From Clostridium sp. OF09-36 (GTDB lineage Bacteria > Bacillota > Clostridia > Lachnospirales > Lachnospiraceae), in contig NZ_QUMD01000026.1 in NCBI RefSeq assembly GCF_003481985.1, positions 1-48,071 on the forward strand: a DNA stretch of 48,071 nucleotides, written 5' to 3'. Position numbers and translations under genes: made by a program. Below are positions 9,273 through 19,220 of the stretch, piece by piece (positions within the stretch are counted from its first letter, which is position 1; every line of letters begins with the position of its first letter). The notes under the pieces are model-generated. The model saw nothing but the letters and a program-made list of their open reading frames with translations, did not search any database and was not told where the DNA came from.

Positions 9273-9331
9273 AACAAATTCCTTCCCAGCTCTGTATGTT
9301 TCGTTTCCATAACCAGTTGTTTTTATAGCTG

Positions 9332-9359
9332 TTACTGCTCACATATGGGCAAACAGTAA
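9332..9359. repeat. dispersed hairpin, copy 4 (diverged)
   Basis: TTACTG and CAGTAA close a stem around CTCACATATGGGCAAA. The order TTACTG-YTCAC-GCAAA-CAG follows copies 1-3, but the core is only partly self-complementary. It lies in the 213-base gap between the DUF6128 gene and tadA. Confidence 0.4.
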
Positions 9360-9485
9360 TCCATAACAACAGTATAACGGATATACGCAGAATTCGGAAG
9401 CTTTTTCGTTACTGTCTGTGCAACGTGTATTTCCTGTACACGCATGTGTGCCCGGCAACGGAATCTCATGAATAACAACAAATCT

Positions 9486-10856
9486 TCATAACCGGATATC
9501 CGTATACCAGTAGCCAAATCTTCCGTCTCCCTGAGGCTGTTTCCTTGCCAGTACAAAATGCGGGAAACCAAACATGGAAGCCATGTATTTTTCGTTGCTG
9601 AAATAATGTCCGGGTACTCCCAGAAGATACCGCGGTGTCTTCTGCGGGTCCTGCAGCTTCGCCAGGATCAGATGGCGGTAATTATAATATCCATGAAGCA
9701 GGAAGCTGTTATTTCCATACACCCAGATTTCCCGCGGTAAAAGCCCGATGTCCTGGGGTTTTATGGAGAGGATTTCGCAGTCATTGTCATAGTCAAAAGC
9801 CAGAACCTTTGTGTACTGACCACTCATTTTTTTCCAGATATTCGTATCTGCAAGTTCTTCATTTTCTTCCCGGTCAAGCTCTGCCAGACGTGCGGTGTCC
9901 TCCGGGCCTTGATGCACATCCTGATCGTCCGGCTGCTTCTCTGTCTGTTCTTCCGGCAGATTTATTTGCTGCACCTCTGCCATACCTTCTTCCGGTATTC
10001 GTTTTCGATGCTTTTCCATCCTGGAATCTGGCGCAAAATCCTCCAAATGTTTTTCCACCACAGGCTCTGTCAGCATACTCTCTAGACGTTTTTCAGCCAC
10101 CGATTCCGGTTGCTTGCTCTCCAGACAATTTTCCACTGTAGATTCTGCCTGCATGTTCTCCACACAGGCTTCTTTCACAGATTCTGCCTGTACACTTTCC
10201 CGCTTACTTCCCCCAATATTCTGACACGACTGTTCGTTTTTTCCCCCATCCACTGCTACATTTTCTTCCCACGGCGCAGTCGCTTCCAGCTTTTCTTCCT
10301 CTGCCTCCAGTTCACGCTCGATTTCTGCTGATATAGGAAGACTTTGCTGATCCTGCTGTTCTTCCTGTTGTTTTTGTTCCTGCTGTTTTTGTTCCTGCTG
10401 TTTTCGTTCCTGCTGTTTTCGTTCCTGCTGCATCCTCTCTTCCTGCTGCCTGCGGATATGCTCTGCCGTTACCTCTGCCAGCTGGATCTCTGCGGTCTGC
10501 GCTACTGCATCCTCCCAAATCGTAGTATAGCTCTGCCAGGCATTTTCCATATCATGGATCGTGAGACCGTAACAGTCTTCTATGCGAATGCCGGTTCCAT
10601 CCACATCTTCGGACTGCACCTGGGTGCGAAACTCTCCCGCACCGCTGCGGATAAAGATCCGTCCCAGCAGAACTTCCCCACCGGTATGAAGCAGATATAC
10701 ACCGATATCGCTGCTGCCTACATAAACCTTCTTGACATTCACCTGGATCCGGCACTGCGGACCGCGCATGTCGATCTTGGCAAACCCTATATTTTTTCCT
10801 TTTTCTCCACCCTCGTATGCATATATGTACGAAATCAGTCTCCGATAATCAGACAT
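9486..10856 (-). CDS. DUF6128-type protein with Gln-rich repeats
   Basis: This 456-residue protein has an N-terminal domain (YRRLISYIYAYEGGEKGK... through about residue 125) and a conserved C-terminal domain (ILSIKPQDIGLLPREIWVY ... LLGVPGHYFSNEKYMASMFG), which I recognise as the DUF6128 type. Between them lie a short tandem repeat of QQERK/QQEQK units (DNA near 10376-10440) and a long acidic region with repeated ES-x-EK-x-LES units. No signal peptide or membrane segment is evident, and the function is unknown. I take ATG 10856 because the GGAGGG site directly abuts the earlier ATG at 10865. It lies downstream of ksgA across the 124-bp inverted-repeat element. Confidence 0.75.
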   Translation of the reverse strand: MSDYRRLISYIYAYEGGEKGKNIGFAKIDMRGPQCRIQVNVKKVYVGSSDIGVYLLHTGGEVLLGRIFIRSGAGEFRTQVQSEDVDGTGIRIEDCYGLTIHDMENAWQSYTTIWEDAVAQTAEIQLAEVTAEHIRRQQEERMQQERKQQERKQQEQKQQEQKQQEEQQDQQSLPISAEIERELEAEEEKLEATAPWEENVAVDGGKNEQSCQNIGGSKRESVQAESVKEACVENMQAESTVENCLESKQPESVAEKRLESMLTEPVVEKHLEDFAPDSRMEKHRKRIPEEGMAEVQQINLPEEQTEKQPDDQDVHQGPEDTARLAELDREENEELADTNIWKKMSGQYTKVLAFDYDNDCEILSIKPQDIGLLPREIWVYGNNSFLLHGYYNYRHLILAKLQDPQKTPRYLLGVPGHYFSNEKYMASMFGFPHFVLARKQPQGDGRFGYWYTDIRL

Positions 10857-10922
10857 AGCTCTCATCCCTCCGCTATTATGTATATGCGAAGGATATGAGA
10901 GCTATGTCCAAAATATTTATTT

Positions 10923-11046
10923 AGTAACTGTTCAGTACCGTCACAGTCACAAGCAAAAATCCATGAAAAATTGCCTGCGGCAATGGGATTTTTGCCTGCC
11001 AGCCTATGTTTTCTTACGGTCAGCGCAGACCTACTGAACAGTTACT
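10923..11046. repeat. 124-bp nested inverted-repeat (MITE-like) element
   Basis: AGTAACTGTTCAGTA (10923-10937) and its exact reverse complement (11032-11046) bound the element. Inside are further nested arms: GCAAAAATCC / GGATTTTTGC and ATTGCC / GGCAAT around a GCA loop, plus a shorter ACCGT / ACGGT pair. There is no ORF. The right end abuts the ksgA stop codon directly. The structure fits a non-autonomous hairpin element; it could also serve as the end of the ksgA transcript, though no clear T-run follows. Confidence 0.7.
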
Positions 11047-11918
11047 TTATTTACAATGTTCCGTAAAATAATTCGCTAACTGCGCAAACTGTTTTAAATC
11101 CAGTGCCTCACCACGGATCGTTGCCGGAACTCCCAGGCTTTCAATGGCCGCTATGATCTGTTCCTTAGTAAAAGAAATGTCCGGTGCGTTATTCAAACCG
11201 TTCTGCAATGTCTTTCTGCGCTGGTTGAAAGATGCGCGGATTAGACGGAACATCAGCTTCGGATCGGTTACCTGAACCGGCATTTCCTTATGGCGGGTCA
11301 GACGGATGACCGCAGACCCCACATTCGGGCGCGGATGAAGCAGTTCGGCGGTACATTCGCCACAATATACGGCTCTGCGTAATACTGCACGGCCAGAGAC
11401 AGTGCGCCATAGTCCTTGGAGCCCGGTCCTACCTGCATGCGGTCTGCAACCTCTTTCTGCACCATAACGGTAATGTTATCAATCGGCACATTGCTTTCAA
11501 ACAAGCCCATAATAATCGGTGTGGTAATATAATACGGCAGATTTGCCACAACCTTGATCGGACGGCCGCCATTGTACTCCTCTGCCAGTTTTTTTATGTC
11601 AACTTTCAGGATGTCTTCGTTGATGATGGTAATGTTATCGTAATCAGCCAGCGTCTCTTTTAAAATCGGGATCAGGTTGTTGTCGATCTCTACTGCAACG
11701 ACCTTCCCGGCTGCCTCTGCCAGGTACTGCGTCATGGTTCCAATACCAGGTCCGATTTCCAGCACCATATCCTCTTTTGTGACGCCTGCTGCCCCTATGA
11801 TCTTATCCAGCACATGGGGATCGATCAGGAAGTTCTGGCCAAACTTTTTCTGAAAGGCAAACTGATATTTCTGGATTACTTCGATGGTATTCTTCGGATT
11901 ACCAAGCTTTTCTCTCAT
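11047..11918 (-). CDS. rsmA: 16S rRNA dimethyladenosine transferase RsmA/KsgA (one frameshift)
   Basis: The N-terminal part has the entry motif KKFGQNFLID, the SAM-binding VLEIGPGIGTMTQYL and the catalytic NLPYYIT. One C is missing near 11331-11334; restoring it gives the conserved FIPRPNVGSAVI and the C-terminal domain to EHCK. Restored length is about 290 residues, as expected. The enzyme dimethylates A1518 and A1519 of 16S rRNA. The start at 11918 has AGGAGG upstream. It follows tatD closely, as in B. subtilis yabD-(rnmV)-ksgA, with rnmV absent here. Confidence 0.96.
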
Positions 11919-11932
11919 GCTTCTTCCCTCCT

Positions 11933-12703
11933 TTATTTTTCTATCCGGTACATCTGCTTTGCATTCCGGTTTGTGATCTCAATGATCTGCTCTGCCGGTA
12001 CCTGTTTGATCCGGCTGATTTCCTCTACCACATAAGGAAGGTTCAGCGAGGAATTCCGTTTTCCACGGTTTGGCACCGGGGAGAGATACGGGCAGTCGGT
12101 CTCCAGTACGATCCGCTCCAGCGGCATATACCCGACCACTTCTTTTAACTTTTTCGCGTTATTGAACGTCAGCACACCGCCGATTCCCAGATAAAAGCCC
12201 ATATTCAGATATTCCTTCGCCATTTCCAGACTGTAAGAAAAGCAGTGAATCACTCCTCCGATTTCTCCCGCTTTTTCTGCCTTCATGATATCAAGCGTGT
12301 CTTTTGCAGCATCACGGCTGTGAATGATAACCGGAAGTTTCCGCTCCCTTGCCAGTCCAAGCTGACGCACAAACCAGGTTTTCTGAAGCTCCGGCTCTGG
12401 CTCGTCCCAGTGATAATCCAGACCGATTTCTCCGATCGCCACCACTTTCTCTTTCTCTGACACATGGCGCAGCCAGTCAAACAGGTGATCATTCAGCTCT
12501 GCTGTCTCACTTGGATGCACGCCGACCGCACCATAGACAAATGGATATTTTTTCATCAGCTCCAATGTATTTTTCGTTGTCTGGATGCTGGCGCCTACAT
12601 TTACCACGGCCTCAATGCCGTGCTCTGACAGACTTTTTAAAACAGCATCGCGGTCCTCGTTAAATGCCTCATCATCGTAATGGGCATGGGTATCAAAAAT
12701 CAT
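11933..12703 (-). CDS. tatD: TatD-family metal-dependent hydrolase (YabD)
   Basis: A 256-residue TIM-barrel hydrolase with the metal-binding set in order: DTHAHYDD near the N-terminus, GEIGLDYHW, VIIHSRDA, GVIHCFSY and LETDCPYLSP. Family members are 3'-5' exonucleases or deoxyribonucleases. The start has AAAGGAG 7 bases upstream, and the stop lies 14 bases before rsmA. Confidence 0.95.
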   Translation of the reverse strand: MIFDTHAHYDDEAFNEDRDAVLKSLSEHGIEAVVNVGASIQTTKNTLELMKKYPFVYGAVGVHPSETAELNDHLFDWLRHVSEKEKVVAIGEIGLDYHWDEPEPELQKTWFVRQLGLARERKLPVIIHSRDAAKDTLDIMKAEKAGEIGGVIHCFSYSLEMAKEYLNMGFYLGIGGVLTFNNAKKLKEVVGYMPLERIVLETDCPYLSPVPNRGKRNSSLNLPYVVEEISRIKQVPAEQIIEITNRNAKQMYRIEK

Positions 12704-12718
12704 AATGTTCTCCTTTAA

Positions 12719-13480
12719 CTAACCAAACAGCAATCTGGATAACCCATACAAAAGCAGCAAATGCACCGGATACACCAGATAGAAAAACCATTTCCCCCGG
12801 AATCCCCCGCGTGTCCCGTTATAGCAGCGGATCAGGCAGAACGCAGCTGCCAGTCCGGGCAGGTAGACCGGTTTTGACTCGGCTGCCGCCAGAAAAAGCA
12901 GTCCCAGCAGACATGCCGTCCCCGGCTGCGGACGAAGCCAGAAAAACAGCGCGATCAGCATAATTCCTACAGCATCGTAATCGCACTTCAAAAACCAGGC
13001 AAGAAGTGCCGTTGCCGCGATCACGCCCATCTGCCGGTAAGGTGCCATACCCGCTTCGGTATTTTTTCCGATCCAGTCTATGACCGTTAACATCAAAATT
13101 CCAAGGAACAGGGTGATAAACACATTCTGCGCCCGTATATCCCAGGGTTTTCCAAATAACAGCAGGTCATACGGGACCTCGGAGAGAAGTGCAAAGATTC
13201 CAAGGCGCATTGCATAGCGCCTGCGGTTTGCCGTATGGCAGAAGCCTTCCACGAGAAGAAATACATAAATCGGAAATGCCATACGCCCCACCGAGCGCAA
13301 AATCCAGAAAACCTGGTTCCACAGATCTGCCGCGGCATCCGCTCCTGTCTCACGCAGCGCCGGGATCAGCCCGTAAGCCAGCAGGCGGATTGCTGCATGA
13401 TCGCATAACATACTGACAACGGCAATCAGCTTTAACTGATTGCCGTTTAATCCATGTCTCAAAATTTGTTTTTCAGACAT
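12719..13480 (-). CDS. TraX-family membrane protein
   Basis: The 253-residue protein is very hydrophobic with about seven or eight membrane segments. It has the TraX-type opening (GLNGNQLKLIAVVSMLCDHAA) and the conserved RSVGRMAFPIYVFLLVEGF. F-plasmid TraX acetylates pilin; chromosomal Firmicute homologues belong to a wider acyltransferase-like family with no established role. It sits between metG and tatD and could be co-transcribed with them. Confidence 0.85.
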   Translation of the reverse strand: MSEKQILRHGLNGNQLKLIAVVSMLCDHAAIRLLAYGLIPALRETGADAAADLWNQVFWILRSVGRMAFPIYVFLLVEGFCHTANRRRYAMRLGIFALLSEVPYDLLLFGKPWDIRAQNVFITLFLGILMLTVIDWIGKNTEAGMAPYRQMGVIAATALLAWFLKCDYDAVGIMLIALFFWLRPQPGTACLLGLLFLAAAESKPVYLPGLAAAFCLIRCYNGTRGGFRGKWFFYLVYPVHLLLLYGLSRLLFG

Positions 13481-13547
13481 CTGTCTTTGTTCCTCATTCT
13501 TTGCGGCTGTCCCGCAGCCGGCATGCTTTTACTTCCGGGTTATCACC

Positions 13548-15538
13548 TTAGCAGATCTCAGCGCCGGACGGCATCTTCTTCTCCGGAACCATTAAGGACA
13601 GGTTTCCGTCTGCATCTTCTGCGCAGAGAAGCATACCCTCAGACAGTACACCAGCCAGCTTTGCAGGCTTTAAGTTTACAACTACCATAACCTTCTTGCC
13701 TACCATCTCTTCCGGTGAATAATGTGCCTTGATTCCGCTGACGATCTGTTTTACCTGGCTGCCGATCTTAACCTGGGAGCAGAGAAGCTTCTTGGACTTC
13801 TTCACAGCCTCGCAGGCAATGATCTCTCCAACCTGGAACTGGAGCTTTGCAAAGTCATCGTACTCGATTTCAGCCTTCGGCTCGATGTCGATGACCGGCT
13901 CCTCTTCCTTTGCTTCCTCTGCGGCCGGTGCTGCAGCCTTCTCAGCAGCGCGCATTGCTTCTACTTTTTCCATCACTTCTTTGATATCCATTCTTGCGAA
14001 CAGGATCTCCGGAGCGTCGGTTACATGCTCGCCGGACGGATACAGACCGAACTGATCCATCTCGGAAAGGGCACGCTTCTGTGCATGGAGCTGTGCCAGG
14101 ATCTTCTTAGAGGTATCCGGCATGAAGGACTCCAGTAAGGATGCGCCGATGGTGATTGCCTCTACCAGATTGTAGAGCACAGTTGCCAGACGATCTTTCT
14201 GAGCCTCATCCTTTGCCAGAGACCACGGCATGGTCTCATCAATATATTTATTGCAGCGGCGGAAGATGTTGAAGATCTCGGTGATGGCATCTGCCACACG
14301 CAGCTCATTCATCTTGCCTCTGCTTTCTTTACGGATTCCAGAACGACGTTCTTTAAGTCCTCATCCACTGCATCGGCAGCGCCGCCATTTCTTACCTCGC
14401 CGCCAAAGTATTTATTGGACATGGAAATGGTACGGTTTACCAGGTTTCCAAGGATGTTTGCCAGATCAGAGTTCATGCGCTCTACCATCAGCTCCCAGGA
14501 GATCACGCCATCGTTCTCGAACGGCATCTCGTGCAGAACAAAGTAACGGACTGCATCGACACCGAAGAAATCTACCAGAGTGTCTGCATAAAGGACGTTG
14601 CCCTTGGATTTACTCATCTTGCCGTCACCCTGTAACAGCCACGGATGGCCAAATACCTGCTTCGGCAGCGGAAGATCCAGTGCCATCAGGAAAATCGGCC
14701 AGTAAATGGTATGGAAACGGATGATATCCTTACCGATCAGATGAAGGTCTGCCGGCCAGTATTTCTCAAACAGCTCTCCGTGGTTTCCGTCGCAGTCGTA
14801 GCCAAGACCGGTGATGTAGTTTGTCAGGGCATCCAGCCATACATAGGTAACGTGCTTCGGATCGAAGGCAACCGGAATTCCCCAGGTAAAGGAGGTTCTG
14901 GATACGCACAGATCCTGCAGTCCCGGAAGCAGGAAGTTGTTCATCATCTCATTCTTTCTGGATACCGGCTGGATGAACTCCGGATGCTCGTTGATATACG
15001 CGATCAGGCGGTCTGCGTATTTGCTCATTCTGAAGAAGTATGCTTCTTCCTTTGCCGGCTGCACTTCACGTCCGCAGTCCGGGCACTTGCCGTCTACTAA
15101 CTGGGATTCGGTGAAGAAGGACTCACACGGAGTGCAGTAAAGGCCTTCGTAGTAGCCTTTGTAAATATCTCCCTGGTCATACAGCTTCTTAAAGATCTTC
15201 TGGACCTGAGCCTCATGGTCTGCATCGGTGGTACGGATAAATTTGTCGTAGGAAGTATTCATCAGATCCCAGATAGTTTTGATCTGGCCTGCCACATCAT
15301 CGACAAATTCCTTCGGGGTTACGCCTGCTGCCTCTGCCTTTAACTCAATCTTCTGACCGTGCTCGTCGGTACCGGTCTGGAAGCGGACATCATAGCCCTG
15401 CTCTCTCTTAAAACGCGCGATGCTGTCTGCTAATACGATCTCGTAGGTGTTGCCGATATGCGGCTTACCGGATGTATAAGCGATCGCGGTGGTGATATAA
15501 TACGGTTTCTTGCAATTACAATTTTCATTCTGACACAT
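13548..15538 (-). CDS. metG: Methionine--tRNA ligase (one frameshift)
   Basis: The start at 15538 gives MCQNENCNCKKPYYITTAI with AGGAGG 10 bases upstream. The HIGH-type motif is GKPHIGN, the zinc knuckle is CTPCESFF ... CPDCG, and KMSKSKGN is intact. One A is missing near 14313-14315; restoring it joins VKKAEAK to MNELRVADAITEI. The C-terminus carries an OB-fold tRNA-binding domain (FAKLQFQVGEIIACEAV ... SEGMLLCAEDADG). Restored length is about 663 residues, normal for the dimeric MetS type. No T-box signature was found upstream. Confidence 0.97.
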
Positions 15539-15811
15539 GAGCCATGTTCCTCCTAAACTTTCGCTGCCGGACCTGCCTGTCAAATGTGACGCCTGTGCAT
15601 TACTGTCTGTGAAACCTGTGAACCGTAATGCGTACAGTCTGTATATCCGGCGCTGCAACTGCGCAAGCCTGTAGTTTGTTGCGCCAATTAAGTTAATGAT
15701 ATCATAAAGTCCGTGAAAACTCAATATTCTGCATTCTATGGTTCTGTTGTATTTCCGGCTCGTATAGGATATAATTAGGAACACTTAAGACTAACTTTGG
15801 AGGATTGCTTC

Positions 15812-17658
15812 ATGCATAACGATCATAAAAAAAGGCGCGCTCTGGTGTCATTACTGACCGGAGTGCTCTGCGTCATGCTGCTTTGTTCCTGCTCTCCCAT
15901 CTCCCGCACGCCGCAGCCCACCACAGCTGCCCCATACGAGGAGGAAAGCACTTCAGACTATGAACAGCTGACAGAAAGCAGCTTAAAAGAACAGCAGCGT
16001 TTTGCGGATCTGGAAGAAACACTGTTTCAGGACGAGGTCTCAGCCTCCCGTCTGGATCTTCATTTTCTACTGAAAAACCCGGAAAGCCGCGGCATCACCA
16101 AAACCGATGCACTCATTTCACCGGTTTCCATGGATGCATTTTTGCAGACCCGGAAAGACCAGGAGGAGCTTCGCAGTGAGCTTGCTTCCTTTCAGCCTGC
16201 ACTTCTAACCGGGGATCAGAAGCTTACGCTCCGCATTCTGGAAAGCCTGATGGACACAGAAAAAAAAGGAGAAGGGCTGGAGCTTTACAGCCAGCCGTTA
16301 GCCCCCACCATCGGAACCCAGGCACAGCTTCCGATACTGCTCTGCGAGTATGTCTTTTATACCCGCCAGGATGTGGAGGACTATCTGAATATTTTAGAAT
16401 ATCTGGACACATTTTACGGGCAGATCCTTTCTTTTGAGCAGGAAAAAGCCAATGCCGGCCTGATGATGAGCGATACTTCTCTGGATCATGTCATCGATTC
16501 CTGCAAAAGCTACCTGCTTGTCCCGGGAAACAACTTTATGATCGATTCCTTTAAGGAACGGTTAGCGGCTCTTCCCGATCTGACAGACGATGAAAAAAAA
16601 GAACTTTACTCCCGCAATGAAAAAGCCCTGGAGGAACATTTTGTCCCGGCTTACAAGCTTCTGATTGATGGACTGGAAGCCTTAAAAGGCACCGGAACAA
16701 ACGAAAAGGGAATGTGCGGATACCCGAACGGAAAGGCATACTATGAATATCTTGTCTACACGGCAACCGGCACCTCCTACCATTCGATCGATGAACTGAT
16801 GACGGCCACCGAACAGGAAATTTCCAACAATCTGCAGACCACCTCAAAGCTGCTTTCCGAACACCCGGAGCTGGAATCCATGCTCTCTGACTATCACTAC
16901 CGCCAGACGGAGCCAACTGCCATTATGGAAGAGTTAAAGGAACAGACCTTAAAAGACTTCCCGCAGCTTCCGGAATGCAGCTACACTCTAAAGGATGTTC
17001 CAAAAGCCTTAGAGCTTTCCTTAAGTCCTGCCTTTTACTTAACCTCACCATTGGATGACAGCTCTGAAAATGTGATCTACATCAACCGGAATCCCGTCTA
17101 CGATAACCAGCCGCTCTACAATACCATAGCCCATGAGGGTTATCCGGGCCACCTGTATCAGACCGTATGGTTTCACACCCACTGCGGCTCTGACCTGCGC
17201 AAGATCTTAAGCTTTTCCGGCTACACGGAAGGCTGGGCCGCTTACGTGGAAGCACTGTCCTACCGGCTGGATAACGGTCTGGACCCGCTGCTTGGCGAAC
17301 TGCTGGAAGCGAACTCCAAAGCGACCCTCGGTATCCATGCGTATCTGGACCTGGCCGTGAATTACCTTGGCTGGGAGCGGGAAGATGTCCGCAAATACCT
17401 CTCCTCCTATTTCAGTGACCCGGACTCCATCACCGATTCCATGTTTGAGGCCATGGTGGATAATCCTGCCAACTATCTTTCTTACTTCATCGGCTCCCTG
17501 GAGATCCGCAACATGAGGGAAAACGCTAAGCTGCAGCTTGGTGAAAAATTCTCTGCCAAGCCTTTCACACCTTCCTTCTGGATATGGGAAATGCACCGTT
17601 CGATGTGATCCAGGCCTACTTTACTACCTGGCTCATGAACCAGAAGATGGAGCAGTAA
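15812..17658 (+). CDS. DUF885-family lipoprotein (one frameshift)
   Basis: This is one of only two plus-strand genes. ATG at 15812 follows TTTGGAGGA. The N-terminus is basic then hydrophobic and ends in LLCSC, a likely lipoprotein cleavage site. The DUF885 signatures are the metallopeptidase-like IAHEGYPGHLYQ and SGYTEGWAAYVE. The frame breaks near 17565 where one C is missing; restoring it gives FHTFLLDMGNAPFDVIQAYF and an end at 17658, about 615 residues. DUF885 proteins are thought to be membrane-anchored zinc hydrolases of unknown substrate. A strong hairpin terminator follows. Confidence 0.88.
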
Positions 17659-17705
17659 CAGACAGCCGCTCACGGAGAAATCCGTGAGGCGGCTGTCTGT
17701 TTTTA
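17659..17705 (+). terminator. terminator after the DUF885 gene
   Basis: ACAGACAGCCGC-TCACGGA pairs with TCCGTGA-GGCGGCTGTCTGT around a GAAA loop, followed by TTTTT on the plus strand. It separates the convergent DUF885 and araA genes. Confidence 0.93.
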
Positions 17706-17733
17706 TGCCGTTATGATCACATTCCCAAATAAT

Positions 17734-19173
17734 TTATTTCATGAAAAATTTCTGCAGGTCTGCCTCGGTGGTATCGTCACCAATGGTAATGAGCTCTGTA
17801 CCGGTCAGACGTGCGAACATTGCGATATCGTCTCTGGTCAGTGCAGTAGATACTACAGAGTGATGTGCACCACCTGCGTAGCACCATGCTGCGGTGCCGA
17901 TCTGGAAGTTCGGTTTATGACGGTACATGATTCTTGCTACCGGAAGGTTCGGCATCGGCTTCGGCTGTTTTACCAGCTCGATGTCTGCGCAGATCAGGCG
18001 GAAGCGGTCACCCATATCAACCATGGTTACCTGGATACCATCGCCGGTCACGCCGTCGAAGATCAGTCTTGCCGGATCTTCTTTACCGCCAATGCCAAGC
18101 GGAAGCACATCAATCTCCGGTTTGGTAGCTGCAAATGCCGGCGGAACCTCCAGCATATGGGAAGCCAGCTCTAACTCCTGGCCCGGAGTCAGATCGTAGG
18201 TGTAGTCCTCGATAAAGCCGGTTGCACCCTCTTTGCCCTCGGACATCTTCATCAGAACTGCGGATAAAGCAGAGATCTTATAGTCGCCCTCCGGACCAAA
18301 GCCGATTCCCTTTGCCATTAAGTTCTGTGCTGCGATACCCGGAAGCTGTTTTAATCCGTGCAGATCCTGGAAGGTGTCTGCAAATGCGCCGATACCGTTG
18401 GCAGCCAGGAATTTTTCCAGGCCAACCTCATATTTTGCCTGCTCGCGGACAGAATCGATCCGGTCAGTCTTCATGGTGTACTTGTCGGTGTACTCTTTCA
18501 TCTTTGCATCGATCTCATCTTCGGTCACTGCATTGATGATGTCTACGAGGTCACCCAGTGCAAAGTAGTTGCACTCCCATCCGTATTTGATCTGGCTCTC
18601 TACGCGGTCGCCATCGGTTACGGCTACTTCACGCATGTTGTTGCCGAAGGAAGCAACCTTTAAGGACTTGGAGTAAGCGATTGCCTTTGCGACAGATGCG
18701 AACTGGCGGATCTTTGCAACTACATCGTCATGCTTATAGTAGCCTGCAACAACCTCGTGCGGGATTCCCATTCTTGCTACAATGAAGCCATACTCACGGT
18801 CACCATGTGCAGACTGGTTTAAGTTCATGAAGTCCATATCGATCGCATCGTACGGAAGCTTCTCGTTTGCCTGGGTATGCAGATGTAAAAGCGGTTTTCT
18901 CAGTTCCTGAAGACCCTTGATCCACATCTTAGCCGGGGAGAAGGTATGCATCCAGGTGATCACGCCTACACAGTCATCATCGCAGGATGCCTGACGCATG
19001 ATCTTGATGCAGCTCTCGGAGTTGATGATAGTCGGAACCAGCTCTACCTCCACGATATCTTTTAATTTGTCATTTAAAAACTCTGCCATCTGGCGGCTGT
19101 CCTCAGCCACCTGTTTTAAGCACTCGTCTCCGTAAAGATCCTGGGAGCCTACTGCAAAGTATAACTTTTTCAT
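17734..19173 (-). CDS. araA: L-arabinose isomerase
   Basis: The 479-residue protein starts MKKLYFAVGSQDLYGDE, typical of AraA. The likely metal ligands are in GFGPEGDYK, FIEDYTYDL, ASHMLEVPP and AGGAHHSVVS. It converts L-arabinose to L-ribulose, the first catabolic step. AGGAGG precedes the ATG. It is the last gene of the operon beginning with the sugar-binding protein and lies 47 bases after the araR-type gene. araB and araD are not in the window. Confidence 0.96.
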   Translation of the reverse strand: MKKLYFAVGSQDLYGDECLKQVAEDSRQMAEFLNDKLKDIVEVELVPTIINSESCIKIMRQASCDDDCVGVITWMHTFSPAKMWIKGLQELRKPLLHLHTQANEKLPYDAIDMDFMNLNQSAHGDREYGFIVARMGIPHEVVAGYYKHDDVVAKIRQFASVAKAIAYSKSLKVASFGNNMREVAVTDGDRVESQIKYGWECNYFALGDLVDIINAVTEDEIDAKMKEYTDKYTMKTDRIDSVREQAKYEVGLEKFLAANGIGAFADTFQDLHGLKQLPGIAAQNLMAKGIGFGPEGDYKISALSAVLMKMSEGKEGATGFIEDYTYDLTPGQELELASHMLEVPPAFAATKPEIDVLPLGIGGKEDPARLIFDGVTGDGIQVTMVDMGDRFRLICADIELVKQPKPMPNLPVARIMYRHKPNFQIGTAAWCYAGGAHHSVVSTALTRDDIAMFARLTGTELITIGDDTTEADLQKFFMK

Positions 19174-19220
19174 TTCAATCTACCTCCTGTTTGATAAATG
19201 TGAATGTTTCTTATTGCTAT

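Noticed and set aside
10376..10440. Short tandem repeats suggesting a CRISPR array
   Set aside because: Units are about 15 bases, have no spacers and encode QQERK/QQEQK in frame within a gene.
15539..15790. T-box or SAM riboswitch upstream of metG
   Set aside because: I searched for the T-box sequence on the minus strand and for SAM riboswitch cores and found neither; only small inverted repeats (GCATTAC/GTAATGC) are present.
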